The position numbers and the translations under genes were made by a program. The notes under the pieces are model-generated. The model worked only from the letters and a program-made list of their open reading frames with translations, was not told the DNA's origin and searched no databases. From contig NC_135561.1 in the NCBI RefSeq assembly GCF_964340395.1, forward strand, positions 1,143,001-1,157,500: 14,500 bases of DNA, written 5' to 3'. Below are positions 9,601 to 14,500 of the stretch, piece by piece. Position 1 is the stretch's first letter; each line of letters starts with the position of its first letter. Source of the stretch: Glandiceps talaboti (taxonomy: Eukaryota; Hemichordata; Enteropneusta; Spengelidae).

Positions 9601-9670
9601 CATGAAGGACAAAGGGTATTGACATCAACAGACTTGACAGACATGAAGGACAGATATTGGCATGTACATG
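6648..9670 (+). repeat. 41-bp minisatellite, about 73 tandem units
   Basis: The basic unit is 41 bases, built around GACATGAACAGACATGA, a second CAGACATGA, and AGGACAAAGGGTATT. The tandem CAGACATGA pair explains the length variants: units lacking one 9-base copy are 32 bases (for example near 8765-8860), and units with an extra CATGA or CTTGA are longer (7355, 7445, 7918, 9588). Point variants include GTATT/GTGTT, AAGGAC/AAGAAC, CAGACATG/CATTCATG, CATGAAC/CATAAAC/CATCAAC and AAAGGG/AAACGG, often clustered by region. The plus strand is purine-rich. The minus strand of the basic unit has no stop in any phase, giving spurious Cys/Ser/Phe-rich frames up to 616 codons. The CATTCATGAAGAAC variant adds a TGA in one phase. 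Both edges decay gradually. Confidence 0.96.
8503..9119 (+). repeat. 342-bp duplicated block inside the 41-bp array
   Basis: A run of variant units is repeated at a shift of 342 bases. It starts with GTTGACATAAACAGACATG, followed by a doubled GAAGGACAT, and then three consecutive CATTCATGAAGAAC units. It begins near 8503 and again near 8845, and the copies appear identical for about 270 bases, diverging at roughly 8777 and 9119. The unusual CATAAAC variant, otherwise confined to 6730-7410 and nearby, marks both copies. This points to local block duplication. Confidence 0.75.
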
Positions 9671-9741
9671 CAAATGAGTTTACGATAAAAGATATATGCA
9701 TTGGAGAAATGTATTTTGTCCGTGATATTGATATTTACATT

Positions 9742-9785
9742 ACCCTTCATGTCTGTCATGACGTCATGATCATGACTGTTGATAT
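9742..9785 (-). repeat. Inverted partial copy of the 41-bp unit beyond the array end
   Basis: ACCCTTCATGTCTGTCATG (9742-9760) is the reverse complement of the array's CATGACAGACATGAAGG segment. The following bases read on the minus strand as TATCAACAGTCATGATCATG, close to the CATCAACAGACATGACATG of the last long-variant unit (9577-9596). The copy lies about 70 bases past the decayed array edge. It therefore forms an inverted repeat with the terminal units and is diverged from them. Confidence 0.8.
9756..9775. other. Overlapping palindromes including a CRE-like TGACGTCA
   Basis: TCATGACGTCATGA (9756-9769) is a perfect 14-base palindrome centred on TGACGTCA (9759-9766), the consensus cAMP-response element bound by CREB/ATF proteins. 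It overlaps a second perfect palindrome, TCATGATCATGA (9764-9775). Both arose inside the inverted minisatellite fragment, so a regulatory role is not implied. Confidence 0.5.
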
Positions 9786-9899
9786 ACAATGGTATTCTTC
9801 TTTCTTCTTGACTTGGTCTTTTATTTTTTTGTCGTATTTGTAAATAGAACTTGTATGAATTAATGATACAGAGTAGATCCGTGGTGGTACCATCAATGA

Positions 9900-10270
9900 T
9901 CATTGGTCTAACGAGTGTTGTCTAGGGTGTTTTCTTTCAGTTTTAGTAGATTTTATTTTGTGGTCTCGGCGTAGGAAACTGAGGGGTTTGTTTGCCAAGC
10001 TAATATGTTGGTGCCAGTCAAATTCAGTTCTCAAAATGTACCCCAGATACTTTTCTGATAAATTGTATTTTACTATTTTACCATTAATTTTGATTTATAT
10101 TCTTTGATTATTGGTGATCTTTTCCTTATTACTGAGTTATTGGAATGTTTTCGGCAGCGGGCGCTATATCGTCAGCAGCGTTATAATAACGTGCTGTTAT
10201 TATTTGATAGTGATAAAATATATAAATTGAAATTGGCCATATTGATTAGAATTTGGTGTATATATATCGG
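9900..10270 (-). pseudogene. Decayed non-LTR retrotransposon reverse transcriptase, palm to thumb
   Basis: The minus strand carries ordered reverse transcriptase motifs in shifting frames. NMANFNLYI (about 10243-10217) fits the SP.LFNLYI segment. AADDIAPAAEN (10181-10149) fits the catalytic (F/Y)ADDIALLAEN box, with Ala in place of the aromatic residue. IKINGKIVKYNLSEKYLGYI (10094-10038 and onward) fits the thumb entry KYLGV, followed by FDWHQHIS and PLSFLRRDHKI, as in W..HI...KA...L.FLRR. The frame ends at a TGA at 9902-9900. About 40 codons separate ADD from KYLG where roughly 70 are usual, implying an internal deletion. Frameshifts and stops (one just before IKING) show it is dead. The clade is uncertain (CR1/Jockey-like). 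It may not be the same family as the relic at 717-1104. Confidence 0.7.
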
Positions 10271-11187
10271 GGTTTTAATTGATGAAATAGCTGTAATAAA
10301 AAAACCTGAAAAAATACATACCGAGTGCTTGTTTATAACTGTTACTCAGTAAAGTGCATTTAAAAAATCCCAATGTGTGTAAAATGTGTTTTTATTGTAC
10401 GTACAAATTTAAAACAAATCTATTCACTCATTTATTTTTAATCTTTTTGCAATTTTTTGATGTACAAACACAGACTTGCTAGGTGCCGTTTCCCTTCATT
10501 TTCTTCAAGTTGGAAAACATGGTAAAGTTTTTTTATAAATCCAAAATCCGAAACAAATTCCACCATTTGTCATCCATATGGCTATTTTAACACGATTGGT
10601 ACCAGCTAGTCTATGTCGTCTAGAAAGTCATCCAGAGTCATTACCCTCCATGGAAATCTGATTCACTTCAAAAACTAAACTTTTAAAGCAACAAGAAGAA
10701 TTTGTCGATGGACCTCATACCTTGAAAACATAAAGGAAAGGACAGTGCAGCTTTGTCGTTGAGGGCCTTCCTTGTAACTTGCTACACTAATCACTCATTT
10801 GTAACGAATCATTAAGGTAGTGCCCCGGTAGCTTGAGGATTCGATACTTGACAGAGGAATTAGTCGAGTTCCTGACGGTGACGTTAACTTCATACTTTCA
10901 CAGTCAATGTCACCGTCGAAAACTATACTACAGAGGAATGGGTGCAGGTGAACCATGTACGAATTCTTGGAAAGAGGTGAAGAGAAAATGGAATACATGT
11001 ACACATATCTAACATAATTTTAATCTCTCGCCATGGAATACCTGAATTTCCTCATTTTCACACAGCTTCATTGATTGGCTTAGATCGTGTGACGTAGTAC
11101 TGACTAGTGATTGATAGTGACCTCAATTTGCATAAAACAGACACTATTTATTTCTATTTTACCAACGATGCTATATGTACATTCAAC
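10271..11187. other. Unique sequence with one notable hairpin, no confident gene
   Basis: No gene family is recognised. A minus-strand open frame at 10795-11004 (69 codons, containing SPSGTRLIPLSSIESSSYRG) has ordinary amino-acid composition but no match I know. It overlaps the inverted repeat at 10874-10917, so the hairpin may matter more than the frame. ACAGAGGAAT occurs twice, once on each side of that hairpin (near 10850 and 10931). Confidence 0.45.
10874..10917. repeat. 12-bp inverted repeat, 20-nt loop
   Basis: GACGGTGACGTT (10874-10885) pairs with AATGTCACCGTC (10906-10917) with one G-T wobble and eleven Watson-Crick pairs. The stem is GC-rich relative to the neighbourhood and contains TGACGTTA, a CRE-like half. 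It could be the terminal or internal structure of an unrecognised short element. No A/B-box promoter or 3' tail was identified to support a SINE call. Confidence 0.6.
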
Positions 11188-11305
11188 ATTTGTAATAATT
11201 GCCGAAATTTGTAATAACCCTTGTGAACGACAGATTTAATAACAATTTCCGACACTCGTAATAAAGTTCATTAAAAAAACATGTAATTAACTTAATTTGT
11301 AATAA
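11188..11305 (+). repeat. Cluster of ATTTGTAATAA motifs
   Basis: ATTTGTAATAA occurs exactly at 11188-11198, 11207-11217 and 11295-11305. Degenerate relatives are ATTTAATAAC near 11234 and CTCGTAATAA at 11255-11264. AATTGCCGAA and AATTTCCGAC recur between them. It looks like the remnant of a short tandem or dispersed repeat, of unknown family. Confidence 0.5.
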
Positions 11306-11958
11306 CACATACAGTTAGGCGGGTCCTTCCTTCCATTTCGAGTATAAAGTTGGTCTCAGATTCAGAATCAGATTCACATTTGATGATAATATGAGCCCAG
11401 TCTCATATTGAGCCACAGGTTCAGTTTCATATTCGAAACATCACGATAACAACAATGTCCAGGCTACAGGAAATGTTCAACATTTACGCTCACGTATGGG
11501 GAGAGGGGATGTCTCAGCACAGGGTAAAGGACAAATGATCAATTTTGTACTCGCGATTTTCCGGATTTCTAATATTATTTTCTGTATATTTCAAATAAAG
11601 TTTTAAATACTGTTTCCTCTCACTGTTTTTTTCTATTTCCTACCTGATATCAATGTCTTATCTGAGTTTATCGGAGTGTATTACCATTTGTTGTATGCTC
11701 AGTAGATGTTTACACTCACGGTATAATGCGTTAATTTGGGCAAATTGTGAGTTTGTTGATGTTCTAGCAAGCTACTAATTAATGCAAAGCTGATAAATGT
11801 GGTCAACTTTGTGGGGTTTTTTGCCCAGTTACTAGAAGACTCACAAGGGACTGGTATCAGTCGCTCGCGCTCAGATTTTATCGACCTGAAATGTGGTCAC
11901 TAAACAGCGAACGAACAAAGAGAGAATGATAGACAGGTGTATAAATTACTCTAGCCAA
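11306..11958. other. Unique sequence, no gene seen
   Basis: The stretch contains a small perfect inverted repeat, AATATGAG/CTCATATT (11388-11395 and 11402-11409), a doubled TCAGATTCA (11356 and 11368), and an AATAAA at 11594-11599. That hexamer could be a polyadenylation signal, but no upstream coding sequence supports a transcript end. Confidence 0.45.
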
Positions 11959-12524
11959 TCAGCATTGCAGCATTGTACAAATGTTAAAGTGTAGTGCAGC
12001 ATTGTACAAAAATACACAAGTGTAGTGCAGCATTGTACCAATACACAAGTGCAGTGCAGCATTGTACCAATACACAAGTGCAGTGCAACATTGTACCAAT
12101 ACACAAGTGCAGTGCAGCATTGTACCAATACACAAGTGCAGTGCAGCATTGTACCAATACACAAGTGCAGTGCAGCATTGTACCAATACACAAATGCAGT
12201 GCAGCATTGTACCAATACACAAGTGTAGTGCAGCATTGTACCAATACACAAGTGCAGTGCAGCATTGTACCAATACACAAGTGCAGTGCAGTATTGTACC
12301 AATACACAAGTGCAGTGCAGCATTGTACCAATACACAAGTGCAGTGCAGCATTGTACCAATACACAAATGCAGTGCAGCATTGTACCAATACACAAGTGC
12401 AGTGCAGCATTGTACCAATACACAAGTGCAGTGCAGCATTGTACCAATACACAAGTGTGGTGCAGCATTGTACAAATACGCAAGTGTGGTGCAGCATTGT
12501 ACAAATGTACAAGTGTGGTGCAGC
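11959..12524 (+). repeat. 29-bp minisatellite, about 19 tandem units
   Basis: The unit is 29 bases, with core TGTACCAATACACAAGTGCA followed by GTGCAGCAT. Interior units are nearly identical, while the outer two units on each side differ: TGTACAAAT instead of TGTACCAAT, and GTGTAG or GTGTGG instead of GTGCAG. The consensus unit has no stop codon in any of six frames. Because 29 is not a multiple of 3, long false frames appear on both strands. Occasional GTGTAG variants supply the only stops. No coding role is supported. Confidence 0.96.
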
Positions 12525-13311
12525 CAACACGGAAAAAGGAGACGTGAAATCATGAATGCTTAAGTGAAAATGTTGAATGTAGTTTTTATTTCTGTTTGGT
12601 GTCAATTTATGCAAATTTACAATGCAAGGAAACGCTTTGAAATATCTCACTCTAAACCATGTGCACCGTTTAGCTACTTACTCTTCGCTGTTGAAATACC
12701 TAGATACAAGTGTATTTCGTGACCTCTATCATGATCACGAGAAATCATTCGTCATTCTCTAATTAAGAGATGCCCCTACAAAGTCCACAGCTAAGCTAAC
12801 AGAATATACAATTCGAATACATTTTTATCATTGGAAATGTAAAGCAATAGTGACTTCTAGGCTTAATCATACAAAGTTTACTGGGGACCTATTCCTAGAT
12901 ACAACAGGGAATTCAGCAGCAGCATACAATTACGATTAGTCAAGATACACGCACGATACAGTATCAAGCAGCTCAGTCAGACAGGTCACAAGCTGTTATA
13001 AGATACACACAATAATGATAGCAGATGCTGTGAAAATGTTTGATAGGGTCTGTATAAAGTGTTATATTTGAATATTTAAATGTGTACAATCTAAGGATTC
13101 TATCGTGTGTCTAGACTATTGTAGTAGTATGCTGATACTGCTTTATTAACCAAATTCTTGACGAAAATATCAAATAAATGACTGAACAAATGTAAACAGA
13201 AAGACTGCTTAGTCAAGGTGTAAGATCGATAAAATGATGGAATCCGGATGAGACAGAGATAAATAGTTACAAACGGTACTACATAGACTAGGTTAAAGTA
13301 TTGAATAGTTG
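12525..13311. other. Unique sequence, nothing recognised
   Basis: No open frame, RNA gene or mobile-element motif could be supported on either strand. Composition is AT-rich, like the other spacers in the window. Confidence 0.5.
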
Positions 13312-13590
13312 TTAGGGATGTTAGACCAGTGGATTAAGCATGGAATTTTTACTATAAGTATTAGACGTCGGTGAGGGCGTTATACCACTGGCAAAACAAC
13401 AACAACAGAAATGTCGATGAGGGAGCTATAAGACTTCATGAAAGAAAACAGAAGGTTGATGAGGGCGCTAGACCACTCTATGAAAGAAAAACAAGACGAT
13501 CGATGAGGTCGCTGGACATAATATATGGAATTGTTACTTTCGGTAGATGTAGGCAAAGGTCAGGTAGTCGCTAAACCATTTGAGAAAAGG
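13312..13590 (+). repeat. Degenerate tandem repeat, about 44-bp period, about six units
   Basis: GATGAGGGCGCTAGACCACT and relatives recur. Four clear units start near 13367 (GTCGGTGAGGGCG), 13413 (GTCGATGAGGGAG), 13455 (GTTGATGAGGGCG) and 13499 (ATCGATGAGGTCG). Most are followed by ATGAAAGAAAACA-like sequence. Weaker flanking units are seen at about 13318 (GTTAGACCAGTGG) and about 13567 (GTCGCTAAACCATT). Spacings of 46, 42 and 44 show accumulated indels, so this is an old array. A short open frame (13371-13574) crosses it, encoding VDEGA-type repeats in part, but it shifts frame with the units. Confidence 0.75.
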
Positions 13591-14500
13591 CACGTGAATG
13601 GTAGTGAGAAATTTGAACCTCTGAATTAGAGGCAAACATGTTTTCGTTGAAAATCTAAAAATAGCTTGATGAACACATGGAAAGCAAAATGTCAGATTAA
13701 ATCAAACGGGCTATCGATTGCATGCCTTATAGGTTAAATACATGACAACATGAAAGATTAAATTAAAAGTCGTTGTTTGATGTGGGATTCTGTTTGCATA
13801 CATACAACGGTAACACATTTACAACTCTACCAAAACATTATCATGTCTTCAGTTAGTTCTCTTTTTTGTTGAGCTGTCTGTCTTTGAAACGTAGGGTGAT
13901 TGTTACCTGGCGATAACAACAATATCGTGTTATGTTATTTGAAAAACAAATCTGCTAAAATACTACTTTTTTATTTTGTGAGAATGTCTAAAATAATTAC
14001 CCAAGAAAGGTTCATGTTATCCTATGCTAGTGTTTATAGAGAAATCTTGTCTAATTTACGTATTTTCTAGTTTACATCACTTTTTATGAATAATTTCCAC
14101 AACCTTTGTTTGCTAATATCAAACAGTTATGGATCAAAGTAGGCCATAGTATATGAAATGCCGAAATAGTTAATCTATTAACACCAAATGTAGTCTCTCG
14201 CTCATCGAACTATAATATGAACGCTTGCCAAAAGGTGTGAACTCGAATACTGTGGAGAACCTTAGGTTTGTCTTTCCTGATATCGAGAGATTTCTGAAAT
14301 GTATATATCAAGTCTTTTCAAAAGGTGGCACTGAGAACATCATCCTGCTATCAATATGACAATAATAAACTTCGCCTGACAATTAATGTATCTATTCTTA
14401 AATTACAAGAACTAAGTATGAATAAATAATACACCGCTATACCGATTCTAATTGTTCATAACGATATTAATTCAAGATTTCAAATATGATTATAGTGGTT
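13591..14500. other. Unique AT-rich sequence, nothing recognised
   Basis: I see no gene, structured RNA, repeat array or mobile-element motif that I can support in this final stretch. Confidence 0.5.

Noticed and set aside
1477-9670. CRISPR-like arrays
   Set aside because: Whole units repeat with no unique spacers between them, and the surrounding sequence is eukaryotic.
6648-9670. p53-type response elements in the 41-bp unit
   Set aside because: AGACATG fits the left part of the half-site, but the required pyrimidines on the right (YYY) are absent in the units.
10183-10203. 8-bp inverted repeat ATAATAAC/GTTATTAT as a terminator or element end
   Set aside because: It lies inside the reverse transcriptase relic, is AT-rich and short, and has no associated boundary.
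10795-11004. 69-codon minus-strand frame as a gene
   Set aside because: No recognised domain, no splice or promoter support, and it overlaps a strong inverted repeat, so I mention it only in the region entry.
11594-11599. AATAAA as a gene 3' end
   Set aside because: The hexamer is common in AT-rich DNA, and no coding sequence or transcript evidence lies upstream.
11946-12650. Open frames on both strands of the 29-bp array
   Set aside because: The unit has no stop in any of six phases. Simultaneous overlapping frames on both strands indicate sequence composition, not coding.
13367-13590. Further hammerheads in the TGATGAGG...GAAAG units
   Set aside because: The core C of CTGATGA is missing, no stem II can be drawn between the two motifs, and no cleavage triplet is placed correctly.

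Overview
This window looks like non-coding nuclear DNA from an animal, most likely a marine invertebrate. It is AT-rich, has no bacterial-style gene packing, and is dominated by minisatellites and microsatellites. It also carries decayed non-LTR retrotransposon reverse transcriptase fragments and a hammerhead-ribozyme repeat of the kind known from Penelope-like elements and animal retrozymes. The phylum cannot be fixed from sequence alone. No intact protein-coding gene is supported. Long open frames at several places are by-products of tandem repeats. Three minisatellite arrays plus the microsatellites make up roughly 44% of the window.

Layout. 1-206 is unique. 207-716 is a compound block: (AC)n, (TA)n, a hammerhead-bearing element (441-648) with a perfect 73-bp inverted repeat, then (TA)n again. 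717-1104 (minus) is a decayed C-terminal tail of a LINE-type reverse transcriptase. 1201-1238 is a lone inverted copy of the unit that forms the next array. 1477-3956 is a 48-bp minisatellite of about 52 units with a 480-bp higher-order period. 3957-6647 is mostly unique, with one diverged outlying 48-bp unit (about 4434-4494), a weak MITE candidate (about 5250-5549) and a possible signal-peptide exon on the minus strand (6412-6486).

6648-9670 is a 41-bp minisatellite of about 73 units. A partial inverted copy of that unit sits just beyond its right end (9742-9785). 9900-10270 (minus) is a second reverse transcriptase relic, keeping palm and thumb motifs. 10271-11958 is unexplained apart from a 12-bp inverted repeat and a cluster of short TTTGTAATAA motifs. 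11959-12524 is a 29-bp minisatellite of about 19 units. 12525-14500 is unique apart from a degenerate tandem repeat of about 44 bp at 13312-13590.

Most notable is the 441-648 element. Both arms of its palindrome encode a complete type-I hammerhead fold, one on each strand. The left edge of the element carries the same 7-base sequence that ends at the predicted self-cleavage position. Next most interesting are the single, inverted, diverged unit copies lying just outside two unrelated minisatellites.
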